Of a DNA stretch of 64,000 bases, positions 41,534-51,729 are shown piece by piece. The stretch lies in contig CAWHZU010000015.1 of assembly GCA_963833885.1 (NCBI GenBank), forward strand, positions 124,001 to 188,000, written 5' to 3'. Every line of letters begins with the position of its first letter. Positions within the stretch are counted from its first letter, which is position 1. Source of the DNA: JASHPR01 sp963833885 (lineage in GTDB: Bacteria > Actinomycetota > Actinomycetes > Streptosporangiales > Streptosporangiaceae). A program made the translations under genes and the position numbers. The notes under the pieces were generated by a model, which saw only the letters and a program-made list of their open reading frames with translations, was not told where the DNA came from and did no database searches.

Positions 41534-42538
41534 ATGGGAGTCGACCATCAGCGGGCAACTGGCCCGGCGGCGCCCGGGAATGCGCGGCGCCGCCGGGGTG
41601 GCTCGTCCGGCCCGGACGGGCCGCCCAGCCGGTCCGGCCGAGGCCGGACCGGCTGGGCACCGGTCATGTTCCTGGGACCGTTCGGGGTGCTGTTCGCCCT
41701 GTTCTTCCTGCTGCCGATCGGGTACGCGATCTACGAGAGCTTCTTCAAGGTCCACGTCTCGGGCCTTGGCCTCGGGCCTAGCTCCACGACGACGGTGTTC
41801 GCGGGCCTGGCCAACTACACGCATGTGTTCTCGGACCCGTCGTTCCGGCAGGGCGTGGGGCGGGTGCTGCTGTTCGGCGTGGTCCAGATCCCGGTCATGC
41901 TGCTGTTCGCCACGATCCTCGCGCTGCTGTTGGACTCGGTGGCCGCCCGGTTCAAGCGCTTCTTCCGGCTGGCCTTCTTCCTGCCGTACGGCATTCCCGG
42001 GGTGATCGCCGCGATCCTCTGGTCGTTCCTGTACCTGCCCGGCCTGAGCCCGGTGGTCGCCGCGCTGCACGGCGCCGGCTTCGGCACTGTGAACTTCCTC
42101 GGCGTGAACTCGGTGCTCTGGTCCATCGCGAACATCGTCACCTGGGAGTACACGGGCTACAACATGCTGATCATCTACGCGGGCCTGCAGGCCATCCCGG
42201 CCGACCTGTACGAGGCGGCGCGGCTCGACGGCGCCTCGGAGTGGCGGGTCGCCACCCGGATCAAGCTCCCGCTGGTCACGGGCTCGCTGGTGCTCACCGG
42301 CGTGTTCAGCATCATCGGCACGCTGCAGCTCTTCGCCGAGCCCCAGGTGCTGCGCTCGGTAACCGACGACATCAGCAGCTCCTACACCCCGAACCTGCTC
42401 GCCTACACCCAGGCGTTCACCAACAACAACCCGAACTATGCCGCCGCGATAGCGGTGGTGCTCGCGATCGGCACGTTCATCCTCTCGTTCGGGTTCCTGA
42501 GGCTGGTCCAGCGCCGCGGCGCACGGATGGGGGTCTGA
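41534..42538 (+). CDS. CUT1 sugar ABC permease (MalF-type)
   Basis: A 334-residue permease with six to seven helices. The EAA loop is YEAARLDGASEWRVATRIKL, which docks the ATPase. A 45-residue Arg/Gly/Pro-rich cytoplasmic N-tail precedes the first helix. It starts 4 nt after the binding-protein stop and overlaps the next permease (TGATG). No ATPase gene is present, so a shared MsiK-type ATPase is expected. Confidence 0.93.
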   Translation: MGVDHQRATGPAAPGNARRRRGGSSGPDGPPSRSGRGRTGWAPVMFLGPFGVLFALFFLLPIGYAIYESFFKVHVSGLGLGPSSTTTVFAGLANYTHVFSDPSFRQGVGRVLLFGVVQIPVMLLFATILALLLDSVAARFKRFFRLAFFLPYGIPGVIAAILWSFLYLPGLSPVVAALHGAGFGTVNFLGVNSVLWSIANIVTWEYTGYNMLIIYAGLQAIPADLYEAARLDGASEWRVATRIKLPLVTGSLVLTGVFSIIGTLQLFAEPQVLRSVTDDISSSYTPNLLAYTQAFTNNNPNYAAAIAVVLAIGTFILSFGFLRLVQRRGARMGV

Positions 42539-43443
42539 TGGCGGTCAGCACGGCGGCCCGCCCCGGTGCGAAGGCGGCGCCGCGGGTCCGGGCGCCGGGA
42601 AACCCGACGGTCACCCGGGGCGCGATCCTGGCTACCGCGTTCATGTTCGTCTGTGCGGTCTACTTCCTGCTCCCGGCGTGGTGGCTGCTGGTGTCGTCCA
42701 CCAAGGGGCCGAGCACGCTGTACTCATCCGAGGGCTTCTGGTTCAGCCAGCTGCACCTGGCCTCGAACCTGACCGGCTTGTTCAGCTACGACGGCGGGAT
42801 CTACTGGCGCTGGCTGGTCAACACCCTGCTGTACGCCGGGGTCGGGGCGGTGTGCGCGACGATGCTGGCCAGCGCCGCGGGTTACGCGCTGGCCAAGTAC
42901 GAGTTCCGCGGCCGGCAGTTCGTGTTCTCGGTCATCCTCGGCGGCGTGCTGGTGCCCGGAACCGCGCTGGCCCTGCCGCTCTACCTGCTGCTGAGCAAGG
43001 TCAGCCTGACCAACACCTACTGGTCGGTGTTCCTGCCCAGCGTCGTCAGCCCGTTCGGCGTCTACCTGGCCCGGGTCTACGCGGCGTCCGCGATCCCGGA
43101 CGAGCTGATCGAGGCAGGCCGGATCGACGGCGCCAGCGAGTTCAAGATCTTCCGGACCGTGGCGCTGCGGATCATGTCACCCGCGCTGGTCACCATGTTC
43201 CTGTTCCAGTTCGTCGCGATCTGGAACAACTTCCTGCTGCCGCTGGTGATGCTCTCGAACACCCGCCTCTACCCGGTGACGCTCGGCCTCTACACCTGGA
43301 ACAACCAGTACGGCCAGGCCCCGCAGCTCGTCAGCTACGTGGTGATCGGCTCGCTGATCTCGGTGATCCCGCTGGTCATCGCGTTCCTCTCGCTGCAGCG
43401 CTTCTGGCGCTCCGGCCTGACCGCGGGGAGCGTGCGACTGTGA
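42538..43443 (+). CDS. CUT1 sugar ABC permease (MalG-type)
   Basis: A 301-residue permease with six helices and the EAA motif IEAGRIDGASEFKIFRTVAL. The C-terminal QRFWRSGLTAGSVRL is typical of MalG-like proteins. It overlaps the preceding permease by 1 nt and the galactosidase start by 4 nt. Confidence 0.93.
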   Translation: MAVSTAARPGAKAAPRVRAPGNPTVTRGAILATAFMFVCAVYFLLPAWWLLVSSTKGPSTLYSSEGFWFSQLHLASNLTGLFSYDGGIYWRWLVNTLLYAGVGAVCATMLASAAGYALAKYEFRGRQFVFSVILGGVLVPGTALALPLYLLLSKVSLTNTYWSVFLPSVVSPFGVYLARVYAASAIPDELIEAGRIDGASEFKIFRTVALRIMSPALVTMFLFQFVAIWNNFLLPLVMLSNTRLYPVTLGLYTWNNQYGQAPQLVSYVVIGSLISVIPLVIAFLSLQRFWRSGLTAGSVRL

Positions 43444-45503
43444 GCGGCCAGAGCGGACCAGGCAGCACTGTGAGCGGCCGGAGCGGACCAGGCAGCACCG
43501 TGAGTGAGCGGAGGACCTGGCCGGCGCTCGACGGCATCGGCTACGGCTGCGACTACAACCCCGAGCAGTGGCCCGAGTCCACCTGGGCCGAAGACGTGGC
43601 CCTGATGGCGGAGGCGGGCGTCAACCTGGTCACGGTCGGCGTCTTCTCCTGGTCGAAGCTGCAGCCAGCGCCGGGCGAGCTCACCGGGGGCTGGCTGGAC
43701 CGGGTGCTGGACCTGCTGGCCGACGCCGGCATCCGGGTCGACCTGGCCACGGCCACCGCCTCACCACCACCCTGGCTGGTCGCCGCACACCCCGAGATCC
43801 TGCCGGTCACCGAGGACGGGCGTCGCCTCGCGTTCGGCGCCCGGCAGAGCTACTGCCCTAGCGCCCCGGCGTTCCGGACTGCCGCCGTCGACCTGGCCGA
43901 GCGGATGGCGTCACGTTACGGAAGTCATCCGGCCGTGGCCATGTGGCACATCGGCAACGAATACGGCTGCCACGTGCCGGCCTGCTACTGCGAGCAGTCC
44001 GCGGCCGCGTTCCGGCGCTGGCTCGAGGCGCGCTACCGGGAGATCGGACGGCTGAACGAGGCGTGGGGCGGCGCGGTCTGGAGCCAGGACTACACGGGCT
44101 GGGACCAGATCGAGCCGCCACGCACGGCACCCACCTTCGGCAACCCGGCGCAGCAGCTCGACTTCGCCCGGTTCAGCTCCGACGAGCTGCTGGCCTGCTA
44201 CCGCGCCGAGCGCGACGTGCTCGCGGCGCACAGCCCACCCGCGCCGGTCACCACGAACTTCATGGGGCTGTTCCGGCCAGTGGACCAGTTCCGGTGGTCC
44301 GCCGAGCTCGACGTGGTGTCCGTGGACAGCTACCCCGACCCGGCCGACGCCGAGGCGCACGTGGCCTCCGCCATGGCCTACGACCTGACCCGCTCCGTCG
44401 GCGGCGGGCGGCCCTGGATCCTGATGGAGCAGGCCCCAAGCGCGGTGAACTGGCGGAGCGTCAACGTGCCCAAGGCGCCGGGCCAGTACCGCGCGCTCAG
44501 CCTGCAGGCGGTGGCGCGCGGCAGCGACGCGGTGCTGTCGTTCCAGTGGCGCGCCGCGGCCACCGGGGCCGAGAAGTTCCACAGCGGGATGCTGCCGCAC
44601 GCCGGGACCGACAGCCGGGTCTGGCGCGACGTGGTGAGCCTGGGCGCGGGCCTGCGCCGGCTGGCCCCGGTCGCTGGCAGCCTGGTGCACGCGGAGGCCG
44701 CGCTGCTGCTCGACTGGGAGAGCTGGTGGGCGCTGGAGCTCGACTCGCACCCGACCAGCCGGCTGCGCCAGTCCGAGCTGATCGGCGAGTTCTACCGCCC
44801 GCTGCTGCACGCCGGCGTCAGCGTCGACTTCGCCCACCCCGAAAGCGACCTGTCCGGCTACCGGCTCGTGATCGTGCCCGCGCTCTACCTGGTCACCGAC
44901 GCCGGCGCCGGGAACGTGCGCCGGTTCGTCGAGGACGGCGGCACCGCGCTGGTCACGTTCTTCTCCGGGATCGTCGACCCGGCCGACCGGGTGCGGCTCG
45001 GCGGCTACCCGGCCCCCTGGTGCGATCTGCTCGGCCTGCGTGTGGAAGAACTGGCGCCGCTGCCCGAGGGGGTGGCCGTCCCCCTCGACGGCCTGGACGC
45101 GGCCGAAACCGGCGCGGCCGGCCGTCTCTGGCAGGACGTCATCGACCTGGCCGGGGCCGCCCCGCTGCTCACCTACGCCGAGGGCCACCTCGCGGGTGAA
45201 GCCGCGGCAACCACGCACGAACGCGGCCGCGGCGAGGTCATGTACCTGGGCACGCTCCCGGACCGGTCCACCCTCGGCCGCCTGGTGCGGCGCGCTTGCC
45301 GGCACGCAGGCCTGGAGCTGCGCACCGACCTGCCCCGTGGCGTGGAAGCCGTCCGCCGCGGCGACTACCTGTTCCTGATCAGCCACACCGACCGCGCGGT
45401 CGAGCTCGACCTCGGTGCCAAGCGCCTCGACCTGCTCACCGGGGCCATGGTCGGCCCGACCGCGGTGCTGGCCCCACGCGACGCGCTGGTCCTCGCTCCC
45501 TGA
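43440..45503 (+). CDS. GH42 beta-galactosidase
   Basis: A 687-residue glycoside hydrolase family 42 enzyme that releases beta-linked galactose. It has a TIM barrel (YGCDYNPEQWPESTWAEDVA onward), acid/base Glu174 in WHIGNEYG and nucleophile Glu330 in WILMEQAPS. The Cys cluster YCPS...GCHVPACYCEQ resembles the structural zinc site of this family. A trimerisation domain and a beta domain follow. The first 20 residues are a 10-residue tandem duplication (VSGQSGPGST VSGRSGPGST; 30-nt repeat), so gtg codons at 43440, 43470 and 43500 can each start the protein. No signal peptide, so it works on imported sugar. Confidence 0.93.
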   Translation: MSGQSGPGSTVSGRSGPGSTVSERRTWPALDGIGYGCDYNPEQWPESTWAEDVALMAEAGVNLVTVGVFSWSKLQPAPGELTGGWLDRVLDLLADAGIRVDLATATASPPPWLVAAHPEILPVTEDGRRLAFGARQSYCPSAPAFRTAAVDLAERMASRYGSHPAVAMWHIGNEYGCHVPACYCEQSAAAFRRWLEARYREIGRLNEAWGGAVWSQDYTGWDQIEPPRTAPTFGNPAQQLDFARFSSDELLACYRAERDVLAAHSPPAPVTTNFMGLFRPVDQFRWSAELDVVSVDSYPDPADAEAHVASAMAYDLTRSVGGGRPWILMEQAPSAVNWRSVNVPKAPGQYRALSLQAVARGSDAVLSFQWRAAATGAEKFHSGMLPHAGTDSRVWRDVVSLGAGLRRLAPVAGSLVHAEAALLLDWESWWALELDSHPTSRLRQSELIGEFYRPLLHAGVSVDFAHPESDLSGYRLVIVPALYLVTDAGAGNVRRFVEDGGTALVTFFSGIVDPADRVRLGGYPAPWCDLLGLRVEELAPLPEGVAVPLDGLDAAETGAAGRLWQDVIDLAGAAPLLTYAEGHLAGEAAATTHERGRGEVMYLGTLPDRSTLGRLVRRACRHAGLELRTDLPRGVEAVRRGDYLFLISHTDRAVELDLGAKRLDLLTGAMVGPTAVLAPRDALVLAP

Positions 45504-45611
45504 AACTCAAGATCATTGCCTTGAACGGGACGCCCCAGGGCTGGCCCGGTGCCAACCGGCCCGTCGGCTGCGCGTAAAAGAGGTATGCGGGCTGATCGAG
45601 GGAGGGCATCG

Positions 45612-47844
45612 GTGACCGGCGTCTGGCACGACGAGCACGAGCAGTCCTGGCTGCTGGAGATGCGGTTCCAGCTGCTACGCGTTCGGGCTGGCGGACGACG
45701 GGACAGCGGTCCGGCACTGGTACTGGGGACCGGCGCTGCCTCGGGCCGCCGTGGCCGCGGCCCGTGCCGTGCCCGGGCGCTGGGAGGAGCACCTCAGCCT
45801 GTCCCGCGAGTTCCCGGATGAGTACGTGCCGTGGGGCGGCCTGCGCTACGACGAGCCGACGCTGCGTGCCGAGTTCGCGGACGGCACCCGGGCGGTCGAG
45901 TGGCGGTACTCGGGCCAGCGGGTCAGCCGGGCCGGCGAGGCGTGCACCCTGGAGGTGGACCTGGCCGACGCCGCGTACGGCCTGCAGGTCACGCTGTACT
46001 ACCGGATCTGGGACGGCTTCGACGTGGTCGAGCGCTGGGCGGCGATACGCAACGATGGTGACCGGCAGCCGGTCACCATCCGCCAGGCCCTGTCGGCCAA
46101 CTGGTGGATGCCGGCCGGGCGGCGCTGGCGGCTGCGCTATCTGCACGGCGGCTGGGCCGCGGAGACCCAGCTCGCCGACGCCACGGTGGGGCCAGGCAAG
46201 CTGGTGCTGGAGAGCAGGCGCGGCACCACCGGCCACCACCTGAACCCGTGGTTCACGCTGGACCCGGACGGCGCGTCGACCGAGACCAGCGGCGAGGTGT
46301 GGAGCGCGGCGCTGGCGTGGAGCGGCTCGTGGAAGATCGTCTGCGAGACCACCCCGGCGGGCCGGGTGCACGTCTGCGGCGGCTGGAACGACTTCGACTG
46401 GGCGCACGAGCTGGCGCCGGGTGAGGAGCTGGTGCTGCCGGTGTTTGCCGGCCTGTACTCCGGCGGCGGGTTCGGCGCGGCCAGCCGGGAGTGGCACGCG
46501 TGGCAGCGCGCCCACGTGCTCGGCCGGGGGGAGCGGACCGCGGTCGCCCGGCCCGCCGCATTCGCATCACCCGCCGCATCCGCATCACCCGCCGCACCGG
46601 CCGCACCCGACGCGCCGGCCGCGGCTGCGGGCCAGCCGGAACTGCGGCCGGTGCTGTACAACTCCTGGGAGGCCACCGGGTTCGCGGTGAGCGAGGACGG
46701 CCAGGCCCGCCTCGCCGAGCTTGCCGCGCAGATCGGCGTCGAGTGCTTCGTGGTCGACGACGGCTGGTTCACGGGCCGCAACAACGATCGCGCCGGGCTC
46801 GGTGACTGGACGCCAGACCCGGTCAAGTTCCCCCGCGGCCTGACCCCGCTGATCGGCAGGGTGCAGGCGCTCGGGATGCGGTTCGGCCTGTGGGTCGAGC
46901 CCGAGATGGTCAACCCGGACAGCGACCTGTACCGGGCGCACCCGGACTGGGTGTACCACTTCGCGAACCGGGCCCGGACCCAGCGGCGCAACCAGCTCGT
47001 GCTCAACCTGGCCCGGCCGGACGTGGCCGACTGGGTGTTCCGCACGCTGGATGGGCTGCTGTCGGCGAACGACATCGGCTTCGTCAAGTGGGACATGAAC
47101 CGGCCGTTCGCCGAGCCCGGCTGGCCCGAGCAGGCCGGCCGCAACCCGGAGCGGATCTGGACCGAGCACGTCCGCAACCTCTACGCGATCCTGGACGGGC
47201 TGGGCGCCGCGCACCCCGGCACCGACTTCGAGTCGTGCTCCGGCGGCGGCGGGCGGGTCGATCTGGGCATCCTTGGACGCGTGCAGCAGGTCTGGACCTC
47301 GGACAACACCGACGCCTGGGACCGGGTCGCGATCCAGGAGGGCTTCACCCAGGTCTACCCGGCCCAGGTCATGGCGGCCTGGGTCACCGACAGCCCCAAC
47401 TTCCTGACCGGGCGCCGGCTGCCGCTGAGCTTCCGGTTCCACGTGGCCATGGCTGGGGCCCTGGGCATCGGCGGCGACCTGCTGCGCTGGGACGCCGCCG
47501 AGCTGGCCGAGGCAGCGCGGCTCGTCGCCGTGTACAAGGAGATTCGGCCTGTGATCCAGCGGGGGAGCCTGTACCGGGTCGCCTCGGCCCGCACCGACCC
47601 CGTCGGTGCCAGCGAGTACCTGTCCGCCGACGGGTCGGAGGTCGTTGTGCTGTGCTGGTGGGGACCTGGCCAGCTCGGTGGGCGGCTGTTCCGGGTACGG
47701 CTGGCTGGCCTGGACCCCGACGCCCGCTACGCCGACGCCGGCACGGGCGCGGAACACCTCGGTTCCGCGCTGATGAACGTGGGCCTGGACCAGCCCGGCG
47801 GCGCGGATTTCGGCAGCGCGCTGATCCGGATGCGGCGAGGCTGA
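45612..47844 (+). pseudogene. GH36 alpha-galactosidase with N-terminal frameshift
   Basis: A family 36 alpha-galactosidase of about 740 residues when repaired. The main frame runs to 47844 with the catalytic motifs KWDMNR (nucleophile Asp) and SDNTDAWDR (acid/base Asp). The typical N-terminal strand SSCYAFGLADDGTAVRHWYW lies in that frame at about 45667-45726, but its start (gtg 45612 behind GGAGGG; WHDEHEQSWLLEMR) is in the neighbouring frame. Removing one T near 45666-45667 joins them. If the shift is real, translation could only restart at gtg 45751, losing about 46 residues. An Ala/Pro/Ser repeat (46560-46625) is inserted before the barrel. Confidence 0.8.
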
Positions 47845-47875
47845 TCCACGCTCTAGGCAACAAGGAAGGATCGTC

Positions 47876-48850
47876 ATGGCGACCGAACTGGTGCTGCTGG
47901 GAACGGCGGCCGCGCCGTTTCCCGTGCCTGGCCGGGCGGGGATCTCGTCGGCGCTCGTGATCGACGGGCGGGTGTTCGTCATCGACTGCGGCCGCGGGTC
48001 ACCGACCGGTTTCGCCGACGCGGGACTCGACTTCGCCCGCCTGGAGGCCGTGTTCCTGACCCACCTGCACGCAGACCACATCGGCGATCTCCCCGGCATG
48101 ATCCTGTACCCGTGGGGCGTCCGCACCGGCGAGCACGGGCCGCTGGCACCGCTGCGCGTCTACGGGCCGTCGCGGCCCGGCGAGCTGCCGGAAGGCGACG
48201 CGATCTTTCACCGGGAGACGACGATCCACCCGGAACGGCCGGTCCCGGGCACCGTGGACCTGGTCGAGAGCATCCTGTCCGGCTACGCCTACCACCTGAA
48301 CGTGATGCCGCTCGACTGTTTCATGCCCGACGCCGGCGCGCTGGTCCGTGCGGTCGACATCCCGCCTCCGGCCCGGGTCGGCGGCTCCGTCCAGGTCCCG
48401 GTCGTGGTGCTCGACGATGATTCGGTGCGGGTCACCGCCGTGGCGGTGACGCACGGCCGGGCGGTCCCGGCGCTCGGCTACCGCTTCGACACCGCGGACG
48501 GCTCGGTGGTGTTCTCCGGCGACACCACCGTGAACGACGACCTGATCGCGCTCGCCAGCGGCGCCGACGTCCTGGTGCACCAGGTGGCCGACCTCGGCTA
48601 CCTCGGCCGGCACGGCACCGACGCCGCCGAGCTGGAGCGGATGGCCGCGCTGCACACCGACGTCAACGACGTCGGCGGCGTCGCCGAGCGCGCCGGGGTC
48701 CGCGAGCTCATCCTTACCCACTACCTCCCCGCCGACCCGGCCGCGATCTCGGAGGCGGAATGGGCGCAGCGCGCCGCGCATGGCTTCAGCGGGACGACCA
48801 CCGCGGGCCGGGACGGGCTGCGGCGTACGCTCTCCCGCCCCGTCTCATGA
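47876..48850 (+). CDS. MBL-fold metal-dependent hydrolase
   Basis: A 324-residue metallo-beta-lactamase-fold protein with the metal motif THLHADH (His63, His65, Asp67, His68), then THG, SGDT and LTHYLP later in the chain. It resembles RNase Z/arylsulfatase-type members. AAGGAAGG lies 6 nt before the ATG. Last gene of the galactoside operon, 31 nt after the alpha-galactosidase; a role in sugar use is not obvious. Confidence 0.87.
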   Translation: MATELVLLGTAAAPFPVPGRAGISSALVIDGRVFVIDCGRGSPTGFADAGLDFARLEAVFLTHLHADHIGDLPGMILYPWGVRTGEHGPLAPLRVYGPSRPGELPEGDAIFHRETTIHPERPVPGTVDLVESILSGYAYHLNVMPLDCFMPDAGALVRAVDIPPPARVGGSVQVPVVVLDDDSVRVTAVAVTHGRAVPALGYRFDTADGSVVFSGDTTVNDDLIALASGADVLVHQVADLGYLGRHGTDAAELERMAALHTDVNDVGGVAERAGVRELILTHYLPADPAAISEAEWAQRAAHGFSGTTTAGRDGLRRTLSRPVS

Positions 48851-48910
48851 TCGGGTACCTAATCCTTGCCAGAGATGTCATTGCTGGATAGGAATATGTA
48901 CGCGGCTTGC

Positions 48911-51556
48911 TTAGGGTCGAGCGGCCGGATCGTCCAAGGCGTCGAGCTCCGCGGCGATGTCGGCTGCCTCGGCCGCGCCAGCCCGCCGGAATGCCTCGTG
49001 CGCCTGCCGCAGGCGGCTCCTGGCGTCCGCGGTGCGGCCGGCGGCTCGCGCGGTGCGGCCAAGGCCGGCCAGGGCGTAACCCTCATCCCAGGGGCTGTTG
49101 ATCCCGCTGGCGAGGTCCAGAGCCTTCCGGTGGCACTCCTGCGCTCGGTCTAGGTCGCCGCGGAGCCGGCTCAGTATCCCCAGCTCGTTGAGCGCGTTGG
49201 CCTGGCCCATCTGATCGCCGAGGTCACGGTAGATACCCAGGGATTCCTCCTGGGCTGCGGCCGCGGTCTGCAGATCCCCAGTCTGCCGCGACACGATGCC
49301 GAGGTCGCCGAGGGCGTTGGCCTGGCCGAGCCGGTTGCCGAGGTCCCGGTAGATGTCCAGCGCTTCCTGGTCCGCCTTGGCCGCGGCTTGATAGTCCCCG
49401 GTCTCCTGCCACACCGATCCCAGGGAGCTCAGCGCGTTGGCCTGGCCGAGGCGGTGCTCAAGATCGAGGAAGATCCCCAGCGCCTGCTCCAGGCTCTCGG
49501 CCGCACCCTGGAAGTCGCCGGTGCGCCGCCGCACCGCGCCCAGGTAGATCAGCGCGTTTGCCTCACCCTGGCGATAGCCGAGCTCGCGGCACAGGCTCAG
49601 CGCCTCCTCCAGCGTCTGGGCCGCGCCCTGAAAATCGCCGGTGAGGCGGAGCACCGTGCCCAGGTGGTTCAGCGCATCGGGCTGCCCGATGCGGTCGCCG
49701 AGCGCACGGTACAGGGCCAGCGCTTCTCGCAGCTCCGCCGCTGCCTGCGGGTAATCGTCGGTGAGCGAGCGCACGTACCCCAGATGGCTGAGCGCATTGG
49801 CCTGGCCGAGCCGGTTGCCGAGATGGCTGTAGATGCGGAGTGCCTCCTCCTGGGCCTCGGCTGCACTCCGGTAGTCACCGGTCAGCCGCCGCACGATCCC
49901 GAGCTCGTCCAGGGCGTTGGCCTGGCTCAGCCGGTCGCCGAGGCGACGCGCGTATTCGGCAGCGGTGGTGTGGCGGTCGATCGCCTCGGCCCAGGGCCCG
50001 TCGTGCCGAAGCAGGGCGGCCACACCCGCGGTGAGCGCCACGACGCGCGCGGCCTGGCCGGTGGCTGCGGCGTGGTCGAGGCAGGCGAATAGGTTGGCTC
50101 GCTCGGCCCTGGCCCAGGACAGGGCGTGCTCGCGGTCGGGCAGGCTCGGTGTCTCGCCCCCCGGTGTGGCGCCGGCGGCGGAGGCGGGTTGAGGCCGGGT
50201 CTGGCGGGCCAGCAGGGCCTCGGCGCGGCCGGCGGCGTGCTGGTAGTAATCCAGCAGGCGCCCGATGGCGGCTTCGCGTTCGGCGGCCGGATCCTGTGCC
50301 CCGGCCAGGGCCCGGGCATGTTCCCGGATCAGGTCGTGGAACCGGTACCGGCCGCGAGCCGGCTCGGTGATCAGGTTCTGGTGGCAGAGAGCTTGCAACA
50401 GGCCCTGGGCGTCATCCGGGCCGGCACCGGCGAGGGCGGCGGCCGCCCATGCGTCGATGTCGCTGCCCAGGTGCAGGCCCAGCCGGCGAAACATGCGCTG
50501 CTGGGCATCGCTCAGATCCTGATAGGAGAGGTCGAAGGCGGCGGCGACCGACACGCTTTCGGTGTGCATCTTCGCCAGCCGGTCACGGGCCAGGGTCAGG
50601 TCGGCCGCCAGATCGGCCGGGGTCCAGGCCGGGCTATGGCGCAGCCGGCGGCCGAGGATCCCCAGGGCCAGCGGCAAGTTCCCGCACAGCGCGGCGATCT
50701 GGGCCAGCGCCGGGTCCTCGGCGTCAAGGCCCGGCCGCGCGGCGAGCCGTACCAGCAGCCCTGCTGCCTCATCGGCGTCGAGGACCTCGAGCCGGACGGG
50801 ATGCGCGTCTTCGAGCGCCGCGAGCTCCTGGCGGCCGGTGACCAGGACCAGGCTGCCCGGCGTGCCCGGCAGCAACGGCCGGACCTGCTCGCTGCGAGCC
50901 GCGTCGTCCAGCAGCAATAGCATCCGCTTGCCTGCCAGCCAGTGCCGCCAGAGCCTCGCGCGTGCCTCGAGACCGGCCGGGATCTGGCGGGCGTCGACGC
51001 CGGCCGTCTGCAGCAGGATGGCCAGTGCCTCCGCCGCCGCCACCGGCGGCTGCCCCGGCGTGTGAGCCTGCAGCCCGAGGAAAATCTGGCCGTCGGGGTA
51101 CCGGGCGGCGAGCTGGTGAGCCGCGCGCACGGCCAAGGCCGTCTTGCCGATCCCGGCCATCCCGCTGATCGCGTGCACGGCCGCCACCTGCGAGGCTGCG
51201 CCGGCCGCCGCCTCGGTCAGCTCCGCGAGCTCCGAGGCCCGGCCGGTGAAGGAGCCGACGTCGCGGGGGAGCGTCCGGGGCGGCGACGTCCCGGTTGTGG
51301 CCGGCAGGCCGTTCGGCACCGGACGCCCGCGGGCAATGGCTATGAACCTGGCCTTGGCGGGCCCCTCCAGCCGCAGTCCCCAGGCCAACCGCGCCACCGT
51401 GGATTCGCGCGGTGACCTGGCCTTGCCGAGTTCCAGATCGCTTATTGTGCGCACCGCGACCCGGGCTCTGTCCGCCAGCGTTTCCAGGGTCAGCCCGTTA
51501 TCCAGCCTTAGCTGCCGCAGCAGCTCACCGAATGTCACTGGAATTGGCTCGGCCAC
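48911..51556 (-). CDS. XRE / NB-ARC / TPR STAND regulator
   Basis: An 881-residue signal-transduction ATPase. The N-terminal HTH (TFGELLRQLRLDNGLTLETL, residues 8-60) is XRE-type. The NB-ARC ATPase starts near 100, with P-loop GMAGIGKT (132-139) and Walker B LLLLDD. From about 500 on, a helical region ends in eight or so 40-residue tetratricopeptide repeats (pattern RLGQANAL..LG.V...TGDY..A....EEAL.IYR.LG). Such actinobacterial regulators switch on ligand-driven ATPase oligomerisation. A direct repeat 42 nt upstream may be its binding site. Confidence 0.9.
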   Translation of the reverse strand: MAEPIPVTFGELLRQLRLDNGLTLETLADRARVAVRTISDLELGKARSPRESTVARLAWGLRLEGPAKARFIAIARGRPVPNGLPATTGTSPPRTLPRDVGSFTGRASELAELTEAAAGAASQVAAVHAISGMAGIGKTALAVRAAHQLAARYPDGQIFLGLQAHTPGQPPVAAAEALAILLQTAGVDARQIPAGLEARARLWRHWLAGKRMLLLLDDAARSEQVRPLLPGTPGSLVLVTGRQELAALEDAHPVRLEVLDADEAAGLLVRLAARPGLDAEDPALAQIAALCGNLPLALGILGRRLRHSPAWTPADLAADLTLARDRLAKMHTESVSVAAAFDLSYQDLSDAQQRMFRRLGLHLGSDIDAWAAAALAGAGPDDAQGLLQALCHQNLITEPARGRYRFHDLIREHARALAGAQDPAAEREAAIGRLLDYYQHAAGRAEALLARQTRPQPASAAGATPGGETPSLPDREHALSWARAERANLFACLDHAAATGQAARVVALTAGVAALLRHDGPWAEAIDRHTTAAEYARRLGDRLSQANALDELGIVRRLTGDYRSAAEAQEEALRIYSHLGNRLGQANALSHLGYVRSLTDDYPQAAAELREALALYRALGDRIGQPDALNHLGTVLRLTGDFQGAAQTLEEALSLCRELGYRQGEANALIYLGAVRRRTGDFQGAAESLEQALGIFLDLEHRLGQANALSSLGSVWQETGDYQAAAKADQEALDIYRDLGNRLGQANALGDLGIVSRQTGDLQTAAAAQEESLGIYRDLGDQMGQANALNELGILSRLRGDLDRAQECHRKALDLASGINSPWDEGYALAGLGRTARAAGRTADARSRLRQAHEAFRRAGAAEAADIAAELDALDDPAARP

Positions 51557-51597
51557 AGGCCGTTCCTCCCCTCCAGCCTGAGGCCCGGATTTCGCAT

Positions 51598-51618
51598 TAA
51601 CTGCATGGTAACTGCATG
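51598..51618. promoter_or_regulatory. Direct repeat operator candidate of XRE gene
   Basis: TAACTGCATG occurs twice (51598-51607, 51609-51618) with an 11-bp period, one helical turn, 42 nt upstream of the XRE/NB-ARC start. Placement and symmetry suggest binding of two HTH subunits on one DNA face. Confidence 0.55.
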
Positions 51619-51677
51619 CGGTCCGGTCCTAAAGTCCCCACATGCTAGGGACGCCGGCATGGTAGGGAGAGCCGGGG

Positions 51678-51729
51678 TGCACGGGTGATCGGGGGCGGCG
51701 TGGTGGGGACGCCGTCCCCCACCCGTGCA
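51678..51729. other. Long hairpin in divergent intergenic region
   Basis: Outer arms 51678-51687 and 51720-51729 pair over 10 bp. Inner arms 51691-51701 and 51709-51719 pair over 11 bp with one mismatch. There is a 3-nt bulge (51688-51690) and a 7-nt loop. The flanking genes diverge, so this is not the end of a known transcript. Confidence 0.7.

Noticed and set aside
49150..49960. 120-bp periodic repeat
   Set aside because: This is the coding trace of 40-residue TPR units in the STAND regulator.
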